A stretch of 64,000 bases of DNA from Streptomyces durocortorensis (GCF_031760065.1 NZ_CP134500.1:124001-188000); one strand, 5' to 3'. Positions 1 through 8,834 are shown, counted from the first letter of the stretch. Made by a program: numbers and translations. The notes: a model not told the origin generated them from the letters alone.

Positions 1-2
1 AC

Positions 3-155
3 ACGGACCAGCTGGCCGCCCTCGTCGCCACCGAATTCGGTGCGGCTCCGGAGCGGGTGGTGCAGGTGACGCACAGCGCCGTCGCCCGCACGGCGAGCGG
101 GAAGCCGGCCCGTACCCATATGGTCGCGCAGCTCGAACAAGGAACGCTCGGCTGA
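3..155 (+). CDS. C-terminal end of an AMP-dependent acyl ligase (partial, 5' cut by window)
   Basis: Only the last 50 codons are present, in frame from base 3 to the TGA at 153-155. The translation contains TASGKPAR near its end, which matches the C-terminal A10-type motif (TxSGKxxR) of ANL-superfamily adenylating enzymes. The lysine there normally catalyses adenylate formation. The short tail after the lysine resembles fatty-acyl-AMP ligases, but the substrate cannot be judged from this piece. Confidence 0.6.
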   Translation, partial: TDQLAALVATEFGAAPERVVQVTHSAVARTASGKPARTHMVAQLEQGTLG

Positions 156-242
156 CCGGCACGTCTGCTCGAACAACGCTACGGGAGGACCTGAGGTCCA
201 GCGCGTCGTGGACCAGGGGTTCAGCGCGTCGGCGGCATGAGG

Positions 243-274
243 AATCCCCGGACCGCAATTGCGGTCCGGGGATT
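243..274. terminator. Perfect 32-bp palindrome between ligase and HelD-family gene
   Basis: Fourteen-base arms starting AATCCCCGG flank a central AATT, giving a perfect palindrome. It could be a bidirectional terminator for the upstream ligase. However, it overlaps the probable -35 element of the next gene (259-264), so an operator role is equally possible. No T-run follows, which is usual in Streptomyces. Confidence 0.6.
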
Positions 275-288
275 GTCCCGCGTATATT
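259..288 (+). promoter_or_regulatory. Candidate promoter of the HelD-family gene
   Basis: TTGCGG (259-264) and TATATT (283-288) are separated by 18 bases, a reasonable match to a vegetative promoter. Transcription would begin near 295, giving a leader of about 70 bases that contains the hairpin at 312-332. This is inference from sequence only. Confidence 0.4.
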
Positions 289-311
289 GGATTCTTCTGC
301 GCTCATGCAGA

Positions 312-332
312 AAGGCCCCGCTCGGGGGCCTT
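312..332 (+). promoter_or_regulatory. Leader hairpin upstream of the HelD-family gene
   Basis: AAGGCCCC pairs with GGGGCCTT across a five-base loop, ending about 33 bases before the TTG start. It may be a terminator for upstream transcription, or an attenuator or protective hairpin in the leader of the ATPase gene. Confidence 0.5.
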
Positions 333-364
333 ATAGGAACGAATATATCCGGCGGGGAGCCATT

Positions 365-2602
365 TTGTCAAACCGGGAAAGCGACGAATTGCGGGAAGAG
401 CAGGAATTCATCGACCGGCTCCATGCCCGGGTCGACGCGCTGCGCGGCGGCGCGGCCCAGGGCGTCGAGCACGCGCTGACGCCGGTCGGTACGGGACAGC
501 AGGCGCGGCTCGAACGCGACATCCTCGTCGCGGAGCGCTCGGGTCTGCTGGCGGCACTCAACGCCGTGGACGGCTCCCTGTGCTTCGGCCGCATCGATCG
601 CACCGACGGTCTCGCGCACCACATCGGCCGCATCGGGATCCGCGAGGACGACACCGACCGTACGCCGGTCCTCATCGACTGGCGCGCACCGGTGGCCCGT
701 CCCTTCTATCTCGCCACCGGACACACCCCGATGGGGCTGCGCCGTCGCAGACACATCGCCACCGAGGGCCGCACGGTCACCGAACTCCACGACGAGATCC
801 TCGACCTGGGCGACGACGACCGCACCGGCTTCGAGGACCCGAACGGCGACGCCGTCCTGCTCGCGGCGCTGAACTCCGCGCGCACCGGGCGTATGGGCGA
901 CATCGTGCGCACCATCCAGGCCGAGCAGGACGCCATCATCCGCGCCCCGCACCACGGAGTCCTGGTCGTCGAGGGCGGCCCGGGCACGGGGAAGACGGCC
1001 GTCGCGCTGCACCGGGCGGCGTTCCTGCTCTACGAGCAGCGCGAGCTGCTGGCCAAGCGCGCCGTGCTGATCGTGGGACCCAACCCGGCGTTCCTGCGCT
1101 ACATCGGGGAGGTCCTGCCCGCTCTCGGCGAGACGGGGGTGCTGCTCTCGACGCAGGCCGAACTCTTCCCCGGCGTGCACGCCACCGGTACGGACACGGC
1201 CCGTGCCGCCGCCGTCAAGGGCGCCGATCAGATGGCCGAGGCCCTCGCCCTCGCCGTACGCGACCGGCAGCAGCTGCCCGAACCCGGCGCCCCGATGGTC
1301 ATCCCGCACGACGACGGCGGTGAGCTCGTCCTCGACTGGGAGATCGCCTACGAGGCGCGGCAGGCGGCACGGGACACCCTGCTCCCCCACAACCTCGCCC
1401 GCCCGCACTTCGTCTTCCGGATCATCGACGCCCTCACGGCCCAGCTCACCGAGCGCATCGGCGCCGACCCCTACGGCGGTCCCAACTTCCTCGGCCCTGA
1501 CGACATCGCGCTGCTCGGCCGGGGCGTCGCCCTGAGCAAAGAGGTGCACGCGGCGGTCGACGAGCTGTGGCCGCCGCTCACCCCCGAGGCGTTTCTCGCG
1601 GACTATCTGGCCGCGCCCGTGTACGTACCGGACGAGGACGCCGACGCCATCCGGCGTACGGCGGCCGGGAGCGAATGGACCCCCGCCGACGTACCGCTCC
1701 TGGACGAGGCCGCGGAGCTGCTCGGCGTCGACGACAGCGCCGAACGGGCCGCTGCCGAGGCCGTCCGCCAGGAGCGGATCGGTTACGCGCAGGGCGTGCT
1801 GGAACTGTCGCGCGGGTCGGAGAGCTACGAGTTCGAGGACGAGGAGTCCGAGCTCCTCGCCGCCCACGACATCATCGACGCCGAACGGATGGCGGAACGG
1901 CACGAGGAGGCCGACCACCGCACCGCCGCCGAGCGGGCCGCGGCGGACCGTACCTGGGCGTTCGGGCACATCATCGTCGACGAGGCACAGGAGCTCTCGC
2001 CGATGGCGTGGCGGCTGCTGATGCGCAGGGTGCCGACCCGCTCGCTGACCCTGGTCGGCGACCCGGCCCAGACCTCCGAGGAGGCGGGCGTCGGATCATG
2101 GGGGAAGATCCTCGATCCGTATGTCGGTGACCGCTTCGAGCACGTCACGCTGAAGGTCAACTACCGTACGCCCGCCGAGATCATGGAGCTGGCGGCCGGG
2201 GTCGTACGGGAGCAGGACCCCTCCTTCACCGCGCCCGTCTCGGTGCGGTCGACCGGTGAGAGGCCGTGGACGCGGGACGCGGGCGACGACCTCACGGGCG
2301 CGGTGGCCGGGGCGGTCGAGGAGCTGACGCCCCGGGAGGGACGACTCGCGGTCATCGCGCCCCGGTCGCTGCACGAGGAGATCGCCGCCCCGCTGGAGGG
2401 GGTCGCGGCGGGCGCCGCGCCCGACCTCACCCGCCCGGTGGTGCTGCTGGATCCGCGCCAGGCCAAGGGGTTGGAGTTCGACCATGTGCTGGTGGTGGAG
2501 CCCGCGCGGTTCGGGACGAGCGATCTGTACGTGGCGCTGACGCGGGCGACCCAGCGCCTGGGCATCGTCCATCGGGAGGAACTACCCCGGGCGTTGAGGT
2601 GA
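365..2602 (+). CDS. HelD/HelR-family UvrD-like ATPase that acts on RNA polymerase
   Basis: The 745-residue protein belongs to the HelD branch of superfamily 1. Known HelD proteins remove stalled RNA polymerase from nucleic acid, and the Streptomyces HelR branch also displaces rifamycins. Walker A (GGPGTGKTA) is near residue 203, Walker B (IIVDEAQE) near 537, and the motif IV/VI segments NYRTPAE and YVALTRA lie near 598 and 722. The N-terminal 60 residues form a coiled-coil-like arm expected to enter the secondary channel. The TTG start at 365 was chosen because GGGGAG (354-359) sits five bases upstream; the frame extends to 287 without a ribosome site. Assignment to HelR rather than HelD is not settled. 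Confidence 0.9.
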   Translation: MSNRESDELREEQEFIDRLHARVDALRGGAAQGVEHALTPVGTGQQARLERDILVAERSGLLAALNAVDGSLCFGRIDRTDGLAHHIGRIGIREDDTDRTPVLIDWRAPVARPFYLATGHTPMGLRRRRHIATEGRTVTELHDEILDLGDDDRTGFEDPNGDAVLLAALNSARTGRMGDIVRTIQAEQDAIIRAPHHGVLVVEGGPGTGKTAVALHRAAFLLYEQRELLAKRAVLIVGPNPAFLRYIGEVLPALGETGVLLSTQAELFPGVHATGTDTARAAAVKGADQMAEALALAVRDRQQLPEPGAPMVIPHDDGGELVLDWEIAYEARQAARDTLLPHNLARPHFVFRIIDALTAQLTERIGADPYGGPNFLGPDDIALLGRGVALSKEVHAAVDELWPPLTPEAFLADYLAAPVYVPDEDADAIRRTAAGSEWTPADVPLLDEAAELLGVDDSAERAAAEAVRQERIGYAQGVLELSRGSESYEFEDEESELLAAHDIIDAERMAERHEEADHRTAAERAAADRTWAFGHIIVDEAQELSPMAWRLLMRRVPTRSLTLVGDPAQTSEEAGVGSWGKILDPYVGDRFEHVTLKVNYRTPAEIMELAAGVVREQDPSFTAPVSVRSTGERPWTRDAGDDLTGAVAGAVEELTPREGRLAVIAPRSLHEEIAAPLEGVAAGAAPDLTRPVVLLDPRQAKGLEFDHVLVVEPARFGTSDLYVALTRATQRLGIVHREELPRALR

Positions 2603-2667
2603 GAGCGGTCCGGGCCCGGTGCGGGAGGGGTTGGGGAGCAGGCCCGGGGAGCCCATAGGGTGACGCC

Positions 2668-3834
2668 ATGTCTTCGCCCCTGAGTTCGACAAAGACGGCC
2701 GCCGCCCTGCGCACATCGGCCCGTGTCTCCGCCGAGTTGCTGCTGGTCCTGGTGATGGCCGCGGTCGCTCTGTGGGTCCTCGGCCGGATGTGGTCGGTCG
2801 TATGGCCGCTGATGGTCGCCCTGTTCCTCACCACGCTGACGTGGCCGCTCGCCCGCTTCCTGCGTCGGCGCGGGTGGCGGCCGGCCCTCGCCGCCGCGGC
2901 GGTGACCGTGCTCTTCCTGCTGCTGGGGATGGGCGTCGTGGCCCTGATCGCGGTGCCGGTGGCGGACCAGTCCGGTGAACTGGCCGACGGGGTGGTCGAG
3001 GGCATCCAGCGGCTGCGCGAGTGGGCGGCGGGGCCGCCGCTGAACATCGGCGACGACGAGATCACCGGTGCTCTCGACACCGCGACGACCCGCATCCAGG
3101 ACAGTGTCGGCAGCATGGTCACCACCGTCGTCAGCGGGGTGGGCACGGTGGTCAATGGTCTGGTCACGGCCGTTCTGGCCGTGTTCCTGATGTTCTTCTT
3201 CCTCAAGGACGGCCCGCGGTTCCTGCCTTGGCTCACCCGTCAGCTCCCGGGCCGGCTCTCCACCGACGTGCCGGCCGTGGCCGAGCGCGGCTGGAACACC
3301 CTGGGCGCGTTCGTGCGGTCCCAGGCGTTCGTCGGGCTGCTCGACGCGGTGTTCATCGGGATCGGCCTGTGGGTCCTGGGGGTGCCGCTGGTCCTGCCAC
3401 TGGCGGTGCTGACGTTCGTCTCGGCGTTCGTACCGATCGTGGGCGCGCTGTTCGCCGGTTTCGTCGCGGTGGTCATCGCGCTGGTCTCCAACGGGCTGAC
3501 GGACGCGCTGATCGTGCTGGCGATCATCATCGTGGTGCAGCAGCTGGAGGGCAATGTGTTCCAGCCCATGATCCAGAGCCGGGGCCTCGGTCTGCACGCG
3601 GCGGTGATCCTGCTCGCGGTGACACTGGGCGCCAGTCTGGCCGGGGTCGTGGGCAGCCTGCTCGCGGTGCCGTTCGCCGCGGTGCTCGCGGTCGTCTGGA
3701 ACTACGTCCGCGAACAGCTCAGCGTTCCCGGACGGCCGGAGGACCCGCAGGGGACTGAGGGCCCGGGCGGGCCGGAGGACCCGGGCGGGCCGGAGGCGGA
3801 CGCCCTGCCCGCCGACGCGCCTGCCCCTTCGTGA
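2668..3834 (+). CDS. AI-2E family (PerM-like) membrane transporter
   Basis: This is a 388-residue polytopic membrane protein. Hydrophobic pairs lie near residues 15-60 and 72-95, followed by an extracytoplasmic-type helical stretch. A block of five hydrophobic segments follows from about residue 155 to 350. The segments FLMFFFLKDGPRFLPWL and VLTFVSAFVPIVGALFAG are typical of the AI-2E/UPF0118 family, whose members export AI-2 or small solutes in some bacteria. The substrate here is unknown. The C-terminus ends in a tail of about 35 residues rich in Pro, Gly and Glu. AGGGTG sits just before the ATG. Confidence 0.85.
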   Translation: MSSPLSSTKTAAALRTSARVSAELLLVLVMAAVALWVLGRMWSVVWPLMVALFLTTLTWPLARFLRRRGWRPALAAAAVTVLFLLLGMGVVALIAVPVADQSGELADGVVEGIQRLREWAAGPPLNIGDDEITGALDTATTRIQDSVGSMVTTVVSGVGTVVNGLVTAVLAVFLMFFFLKDGPRFLPWLTRQLPGRLSTDVPAVAERGWNTLGAFVRSQAFVGLLDAVFIGIGLWVLGVPLVLPLAVLTFVSAFVPIVGALFAGFVAVVIALVSNGLTDALIVLAIIIVVQQLEGNVFQPMIQSRGLGLHAAVILLAVTLGASLAGVVGSLLAVPFAAVLAVVWNYVREQLSVPGRPEDPQGTEGPGGPEDPGGPEADALPADAPAPS

Positions 3835-3861
3835 CGACTGCCCGGCACACGTCGTGACAGT

Positions 3862-3894
3862 CGGCCCGGCGCCGGGAGTTCAGGCGCCGGGCCG
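3862..3894. terminator. Hairpin terminator between convergent permease and reductase
   Basis: CGGCCCGGCGCC (3862-3873) and its exact complement (3883-3894) are separated by nine bases. The hairpin lies between two convergent genes, so it may serve both. The rest of 3895-4052 shows no gene. Confidence 0.75.
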
Positions 3895-4052
3895 GATCGC
3901 CGCCAGCAGGCGGGCGCATCTGCGCTCCCCCGGGGCCGGGACCCTGGTGGTGCCGAGTCGGCCGCCTCTCGCCGTTGTCGGCCGCCGCGGGGCCGCCCGT
4001 GCGCGATGCGGAGGCGTCGCGCGATGCGGGGGGGGGCGGCCCTGTCGGGCGG

Positions 4053-5171
4053 TCAGGCCTTGGCGGGGCGGCGGCGCACCACGGCGTAGCCGTACGGGTC
4101 GGGCCAGCGCGGCTCGGCCCCCAGGGCGTCGGCGGCGTGGTGGGCCCAGTGCGGGTCGCGAAGCATCTCGCGGCCGATCATGACGGCGTCGGCCTGCCCC
4201 GTGGCGACGATCTCCTCGGCCTGGGCGGGTTCGAGGACGAGGCCCACGGCGGAGGTGGGGGTGCCGGTGGTCCGCCGGACCTGTTCGGCGAAGGGCACCT
4301 GGTAGCCGGGGTGCGCGGAGATCGCGGCGTCGCGGACCAGTCCGCCGGTGGAGACGTCGAGCAGGTCGACGCCGTGGGCGGTCAGCTCCTTGGCCAGGCG
4401 TACGGTGTCCGCGCCGGTCCAGCCCTCGCGCGGGTCCTCGGGGTTCTCGGTCAGCCAGTCGGTGGCCGAGGTGCGGAAGAGGACCGGCAGGTCGTCGGGC
4501 CAGACCGCGCGGACGGCGTCGACCACCTGGAGCGGGAAGCGCAGGCGGTTCTCCCAGCTGCCGCCGTAGGCGTCGGTGCGGTGGTTGGCGACCGGGGAGA
4601 GGAACGAGTTGATCAGGTAGCCGTGGGCGCCGTGGATCTCGACGACCCGGAATCCGGCTGCGAGGGCGCGCTCGGCGGCCGCGGCGAAGTCGCGTACGAG
4701 CTGCTGTATCTCGTCCTCGGTCAGCTCGTGCGGGACGGGCAGTCCGTCGAAGGCCACGGCGCTGGGGGAGACGGACGTCCAGCCGCCCTCGCTCCCCGGG
4801 ACGTAGCGGTCGCCCAGCCAGGGCCGGTCGGTCGACGCCTTGCGCCCGGCATGCGCGAGCTGGATGGCCGGAACCGATCCGTGGGAGGTGATCGCCGCGG
4901 CGACGCGGGCGAAGGCCTCCTGCTGGCGGTCGTTCCACAGGCCCAGGTCCCACGGGCTGATCCGGCCGTCCGGGCGCACGCCGGTGGCCTCCACCATGAC
5001 GAGCCCGGCGCCTCCGGCGGCGCGGCCCGCGAGGTGGGTGAGGTGGAAGTCCGTCGGAACGCCGGTCTCCGGTCCTTCGCCGGCCGCGGAGTACATGCAC
5101 ATCGGAGACATCCACACGCGGTTCGGGATCTCCAGGGACCGCAGGGTCAGAGGCGTGAACAGAGCACTCAC
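4053..5171 (-). CDS. NADH:flavin oxidoreductase, old yellow enzyme family (YqjM-like)
   Basis: This 372-residue FMN-binding TIM barrel would reduce activated C=C bonds of enals, enones or nitro-compounds with NAD(P)H. The N-terminus SALFTPLTLRSLEIPNRV and MCMYSA are characteristic of the YqjM group. HAGRKAS, EIHGAHGYLINSFLSP and NHRTDAYGG carry the substrate-binding His pair and family signatures. GTG 5171 was chosen because GAGGAGA lies seven bases upstream and homology begins there. It is divergent from an ArsR-type regulator with overlapping promoters, which implies that regulator controls it. Confidence 0.93.
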   Translation of the reverse strand: MSALFTPLTLRSLEIPNRVWMSPMCMYSAAGEGPETGVPTDFHLTHLAGRAAGGAGLVMVEATGVRPDGRISPWDLGLWNDRQQEAFARVAAAITSHGSVPAIQLAHAGRKASTDRPWLGDRYVPGSEGGWTSVSPSAVAFDGLPVPHELTEDEIQQLVRDFAAAAERALAAGFRVVEIHGAHGYLINSFLSPVANHRTDAYGGSWENRLRFPLQVVDAVRAVWPDDLPVLFRTSATDWLTENPEDPREGWTGADTVRLAKELTAHGVDLLDVSTGGLVRDAAISAHPGYQVPFAEQVRRTTGTPTSAVGLVLEPAQAEEIVATGQADAVMIGREMLRDPHWAHHAADALGAEPRWPDPYGYAVVRRRPAKA

Positions 5172-5237
5172 CGGTATGTCTCCTCGGGTTCGTGGCGTAG
5201 CTGCCGGGGAGCAGCGACGATGTAGGTACGATAGACC

Positions 5238-5280
5238 TCGTAGTACGGCAGTTGTCAAACTACGATGAGCTTCGTACTTT
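5238..5280. promoter_or_regulatory. Overlapping divergent promoters with inverted-repeat operator
   Basis: On the plus strand TTGTCA (5252-5257) and TACTTT (5275-5280) are spaced by 17 bases. On the minus strand a consensus TTGACA (complement of 5253-5258) faces the reductase gene. TCGTAGT (5238-5244) and ACTACGA (5259-5265) form a perfect inverted repeat around the shared -35 region. A regulator bound there would block both genes. Confidence 0.65.
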
Positions 5281-5306
5281 GGGAACGCGACCAGAAGGAG
5301 GTCCCC

Positions 5307-5672
5307 ATGCCCACCACCGAGCGCGGAGCCGCGTCCGGGCGACAGCTCGCCCATCCACCCCGGGAGGAGATCCGCCTGGAGGCCGTCCTGCACGCGCTGT
5401 CCGACCCCATCCGGCTGCGCATCACCCGCGAGCTGGCCGAGGGGCACGACGACATGGCGTGCATCGCGTTCGATCTTCCGGTGAGCAAGTCCACGACCAC
5501 TCACCACTTCAAGGTGCTGCGCGAGGCGGGCGTGATCCGCCAGCACTACGCGGGAACCTCCCGTATGAGCCGGCTGCGCGCGGACGACCTGGAGGAGCGC
5601 TTCCCCGGGCTGCTTCCGGCCGTCCTGGAAGGTGCGCGACGGGCCGCCGTCGGCTTCTCGGCCCCGGCATGA
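5307..5672 (+). CDS. ArsR-family winged-helix regulator
   Basis: This 121-residue protein has a single winged-helix domain. ALSDPIRLRITREL is the typical ArsR helix 2, and VSKSTTTHHFKVLREAGVI is the recognition helix and wing. The CVC metal motif of true ArsR/SmtB sensors is absent, although a lone Cys occurs in MACIAFD, so sensing of an organic or redox signal is more likely. ATG 5307 follows AAGGAGG at ideal spacing. The inverted repeat upstream suggests autoregulation together with the divergent flavin reductase. Confidence 0.88.
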   Translation: MPTTERGAASGRQLAHPPREEIRLEAVLHALSDPIRLRITRELAEGHDDMACIAFDLPVSKSTTTHHFKVLREAGVIRQHYAGTSRMSRLRADDLEERFPGLLPAVLEGARRAAVGFSAPA

Positions 5673-5676
5673 GGAG

Positions 5677-5720
5677 ACGCGTCGGCCCCGAGCCCTTGAG
5701 GAGGCTCGGGGCCGACGCGT
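5677..5720. terminator. Strong bidirectional terminator
   Basis: Eighteen-base perfectly complementary arms (5677-5694 and 5703-5720) surround an eight-base loop. The hairpin begins five bases after the ArsR-family stop and lies 28 bases before the end of the convergent dehydrogenase gene. Confidence 0.9.
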
Positions 5721-5747
5721 ACTCCGTTTCCGGCCGTTCCGGTCGGA

Positions 5748-6788
5748 TCAGATCGTCGCTGTGTCGATCACGAACCGGTAGCGGACGTCGCTCGCGAGAA
5801 CCCGCTCGTACGCCTCGTTGATCCGGTTCGCCTCGATCACCTCGATCTCGGAGCCGAGCCCGTGCACGGCGCAGAAGTCCAGCATCTCCTGGGTCTCCGC
5901 GATCCCGCCGATCGCCGAGCCGGATATCGACCTGTTGCCGCTGATCAGGGAGAACAGGTTCAGCGTGATCGGCTCTTCGGGGGCGCCGACGTTGACCAGC
6001 GTGCCGTCGGTCCGCAGCAGGTCGAGATAAGCGCCGAAGTCCAGCGGGGCCGAGACCGTGGACAGGATGATGTCGAAGGTTCCGGCCAGCTCCTCGAAGG
6101 TCGTGGGGTCGCTGGTCGCGTAGTAGTGGTCGGCGCCCAGCTTCAGCCCGTCGTCCTGCTTCCGCAGCGACTGGGAGAGGACGGTGACGTCCGCACCGAG
6201 GGTGTGCGCGATCTTGACGGCCATGTGGCCGAGGCCGCCCAGACCGACGACCGCGACCTTCTTGCCGGGGCCCGCGCCCCAGCGCTTGAGCGGGGAGTAC
6301 GTGGTGATGCCCGCGCACAGCAGGGGCGCGGCCTCGTCGAGGGCGATGCCCTCGGGGATGCGGACGACGAACGCGTCGCGCACGACGATGTGCGTCGAGT
6401 AGCCGCCGTAGGTCGGCTCGCCGCTCCGGTCGAGCGCGTTGTACGTCTGCGTGTTGCCCTCGGCGCAGTGCTGCTCGCGGCCCGTCAGGCAGGCGTCGCA
6501 CCTTCCGCAGGAGTCGACCATGCAGCCGACGCCGACGCGGTCGCCGACCCTGAACCTGGTGACGCCGGACCCGGTCTCCGCGACGACACCGGCGATCTCG
6601 TGGCCGGGCACCATCGGGAAGATGCCCTCGCCCCAGCCGTCACGGGCCTGGTGGATGTCGGAGTGGCAGATACCGGCGTACTTGATGTCGATCAGGACAT
6701 CGAACTCGCCCACCGGGCGGCGCTCGATCGTGGTGCGCTCCAGCGGGGCCTTGGCACGGGGAGCGGCGTAGGCGGCAACGGTGGTCAT
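5748..6788 (-). CDS. Zinc-dependent NAD(P) alcohol dehydrogenase (CAD/YahK-like)
   Basis: This 346-residue MDR-superfamily enzyme should reduce aldehydes or oxidise alcohols. The catalytic zinc ligands are seen as Cys41 (GICHSDIH) and His63-Glu64 (PGHEIAG). The structural zinc cysteines are in [15 protein letters not shown]. The cofactor loop is [11 protein letters not shown]. The segments [10 protein letters not shown] and RFVIDTATI place it with the broad-substrate cinnamyl-alcohol/YahK group. AGAGGAGA lies upstream of ATG 6788, with a longer than usual spacer. It is divergent from an XRE-family regulator that is a plausible controller. Confidence 0.93.
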   Translation of the reverse strand: MTTVAAYAAPRAKAPLERTTIERRPVGEFDVLIDIKYAGICHSDIHQARDGWGEGIFPMVPGHEIAGVVAETGSGVTRFRVGDRVGVGCMVDSCGRCDACLTGREQHCAEGNTQTYNALDRSGEPTYGGYSTHIVVRDAFVVRIPEGIALDEAAPLLCAGITTYSPLKRWGAGPGKKVAVVGLGGLGHMAVKIAHTLGADVTVLSQSLRKQDDGLKLGADHYYATSDPTTFEELAGTFDIILSTVSAPLDFGAYLDLLRTDGTLVNVGAPEEPITLNLFSLISGNRSISGSAIGGIAETQEMLDFCAVHGLGSEIEVIEANRINEAYERVLASDVRYRFVIDTATI

Positions 6789-6940
6789 GCCGGAGGTTCT
6801 CCTCTGGGTGGTGCGGTCAGAACATCTCCAGCATCACTCTGCGGCCGGCCTTTACCCAGGTCACCGCTTTGCCTACGCCCACTGGTCCTACCACTGGCGG
6901 GGACAGGCTCCTGGGCGTACGACCAGGAATAATGGGAGCC

Positions 6941-7849
6941 ATGGACGATCAGCCCGCAACTTCCGCCCCCGAGCCGCTGGACCGTCGCGCCGAGCTCAGC
7001 GAGTTCCTGCGCACCCGGCGGGCCCGGCTCCTGCCGCAGGACGTGGGGCTGCCGGAGTTCGGGCGGGCCCGCCGGGTGCCGGGGCTGCGGCGGGAGGAGC
7101 TGGCACAGCTGGCGGGGGTCTCCGTGGCGTACTACACCCGCCTCGAACAGGGCAACGGCCGCAATGTGTCGACCGAGGTGCTCGACGCGATCGCCCGTGC
7201 GCTGCGGCTCACCGACGCCGAGCACGCGCATCTGACGCACCTGGCCAAACCGGGGCGGCACAAGAAGAAGCGCCGCCCGGCGCGGGTCCAGCAGGTGCGG
7301 CCAGGGCTGCGGCATCTCCTGGACGCGATGGACGGCGTCCCGGCGTACGTCTCCGGGGCGCGCTCCGACATCCTCGTCTGGAACCCCATGGCGGCGGCCG
7401 TGTTCGGCGACTGGGGCGCCCTGCCGCCCGCCGAACGCAACTGGGCGCGGCTCGTGTTCCTCTCCCCCGGCTACCGGGACCTGTTCGTGGACTGGGGCTC
7501 CAAGGCCTCGGACATGGTCAGCTATCTGCGGCTGTACGCGGGCTGCCACCCGGACGATCCGGAGCTGTCGGCCCTGGTGGGCGAACTCTCCGTCAAGAGC
7601 GAGGAGTTCCGGCGGCTGTGGGCCACGCACAACGTGAAGGAGAAGGGCCACGGCGTCAAGGTCATCCGGCACCCCCTCGCCGGTGAACTGACCCTGTCCT
7701 ACGAGACGCTGAACCTCCCCGACGACGAGGAGCAGTACCTGGTCACGTATCACGCGGAGCCTGGCTCCGAGTCGGCCCAGGCCCTGCGCCTCCTGGCGAG
7801 CTGGGGAGCGGACGCGGCCCGGGGAGCGGAGTCGTCGGGGCGGGTGTGA
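6941..7849 (+). CDS. XRE-family regulator with MmyB-like ligand-binding domain
   Basis: This 302-residue protein begins with a helix-turn-helix (LRREELAQLAGVSVAYYTRLEQG). A C-terminal MLTR/MmyB-type domain follows, with signatures such as ILVWNPMAAAVFGDW and NWARLVFLSPGYRDLFVDW. MmyB-like domains bind fatty acids in known structures. ATG 6941 has GGGAG five bases upstream; the frame continues to 6869 without a ribosome site. Such regulators usually control the adjacent divergent oxidoreductase, here the alcohol dehydrogenase. Confidence 0.92.
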   Translation: MDDQPATSAPEPLDRRAELSEFLRTRRARLLPQDVGLPEFGRARRVPGLRREELAQLAGVSVAYYTRLEQGNGRNVSTEVLDAIARALRLTDAEHAHLTHLAKPGRHKKKRRPARVQQVRPGLRHLLDAMDGVPAYVSGARSDILVWNPMAAAVFGDWGALPPAERNWARLVFLSPGYRDLFVDWGSKASDMVSYLRLYAGCHPDDPELSALVGELSVKSEEFRRLWATHNVKEKGHGVKVIRHPLAGELTLSYETLNLPDDEEQYLVTYHAEPGSESAQALRLLASWGADAARGAESSGRV

Positions 7850-8033
7850 TCAGTCGAGCGTGATCAGCGACGCTGACCGGGGGCGGCCGACGGGCCACCC
7901 GGCCGGTCGGGGATCGCGCACCCCGCGGCGACAGGAGAAGGCCGCTACGCGGGGGCTGCGCGACCGATACCCCGGAACTCCCACGCTGTGGGCGGCTCGC
8001 CCCCTTCGGGTCCGTGCGCGTTCCGAGCGGCCG

Positions 8034-8726
8034 TCAGCGCCGCGCGACCGGTTCCGGCGCCCCGGCCTCCCCCGCCCCCGCGCCGACGGTGTGCCCAGCA
8101 GTGGCCGTCGTCGCCCCGGTGCCGGACGGGTCCAGCCGTGTGAGGGCCTGCGGGGTGGCGAGCCGGGGCAGCAGCAGCCGCCAGAAGCCCGTGAGCGTCC
8201 GCGGGGACAGCCAGGCGCCGTCGTGCCGGCCCAGCACCTCGAATCCGGCCGTCGCCGCGACGATCGCGGCGACCGCGTCCTCACGGGACACGCCATCGGC
8301 GAGGGTTCCGACGTCGGCGGCCTCGGTCAGCAGGTCCTGGACGCGGCGCTGCCACTCCGCGCGCAGGTCCGGTGCTGCGGAGCGCTCCCCGTCGCAGCTC
8401 AGCCGGAACCCGGCCCGGGTGACCGGGTCGTCGCGGAGCAGTTCGGCGACGGTGTGCGAGGTGTCGACGAGGGCCTGGAGGGCGGTGTCCGTACGGTGGC
8501 GGATCGCGCCGGACGCCTCGTGCAGGCCGCGTGACGCCTCGGCGACCACGGCCTCCGCGACGGCTGCCTTGTTCTCGAAGTGGAAGTGCAGTGCGCCCGT
8601 GCTGACGCCCGCGCCGGAACTGATCAGGACCAGTCGCGCCTCCGCGTAGCCGTGCCGCTCGATCACGGTGGCGGCGGATCGGATCAGCGCCTGGCGGGTA
8701 CGGGTGGCACGCTCCTGCTTGGTCAC
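8034..8726 (-). CDS. TetR-family gamma-butyrolactone receptor homologue (second receptor or pseudo-receptor)
   Basis: This 230-residue protein has an N-terminal TetR helix-turn-helix closely like ArpA/ScbR (TRTRQALIRSAATVIERHGY, GVSTGALHFHFENKAAVAE). It has a ligand domain with a tryptophan (Trp125, EWQRR) at the position where receptors contact the lactone. A low-complexity Ala/Gly/Thr tail follows residue 205. GTG 8726 is preceded by GGAGG. An ARE-type operator lies 37 bases upstream, so a receptor should control it. Second homologues of this kind often bind other ligands or antibiotics and regulate the signal synthase. Confidence 0.85.
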   Translation of the reverse strand: MTKQERATRTRQALIRSAATVIERHGYAEARLVLISSGAGVSTGALHFHFENKAAVAEAVVAEASRGLHEASGAIRHRTDTALQALVDTSHTVAELLRDDPVTRAGFRLSCDGERSAAPDLRAEWQRRVQDLLTEAADVGTLADGVSREDAVAAIVAATAGFEVLGRHDGAWLSPRTLTGFWRLLLPRLATPQALTRLDPSGTGATTATAGHTVGAGAGEAGAPEPVARR

Positions 8727-8762
8727 CGGAGCCTCCGCTCATGGACGGCGTCGGGGGATATC

Positions 8763-8784
8763 AAACCAACTTACCGGTTTTGTT
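8763..8784. promoter_or_regulatory. ARE-type operator upstream of the second receptor homologue
   Basis: The sequence AAACCAACTTACCGGTTT followed by TGTT has the same layout (A[AT]AC-NN-AC-NNNN-CGGTTT) as the element between afsA and the receptor gene. This layout matches published autoregulatory elements bound by butyrolactone receptors. It sits 37 bases before the GTG start, in the promoter region. Confidence 0.75.
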
Positions 8785-8834
8785 CCCGGAGAACCGGAGA
8801 AGGACAGAGCGCGGCACACTGCGGGAGCGGGGCA

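Noticed and set aside
243..332. Rifamycin-associated element upstream of the HelD/HelR gene
   Set aside because: The inverted repeats present do not match the element's GGGGCTT-type arms as I remember them. I list them only as a palindrome and a hairpin.
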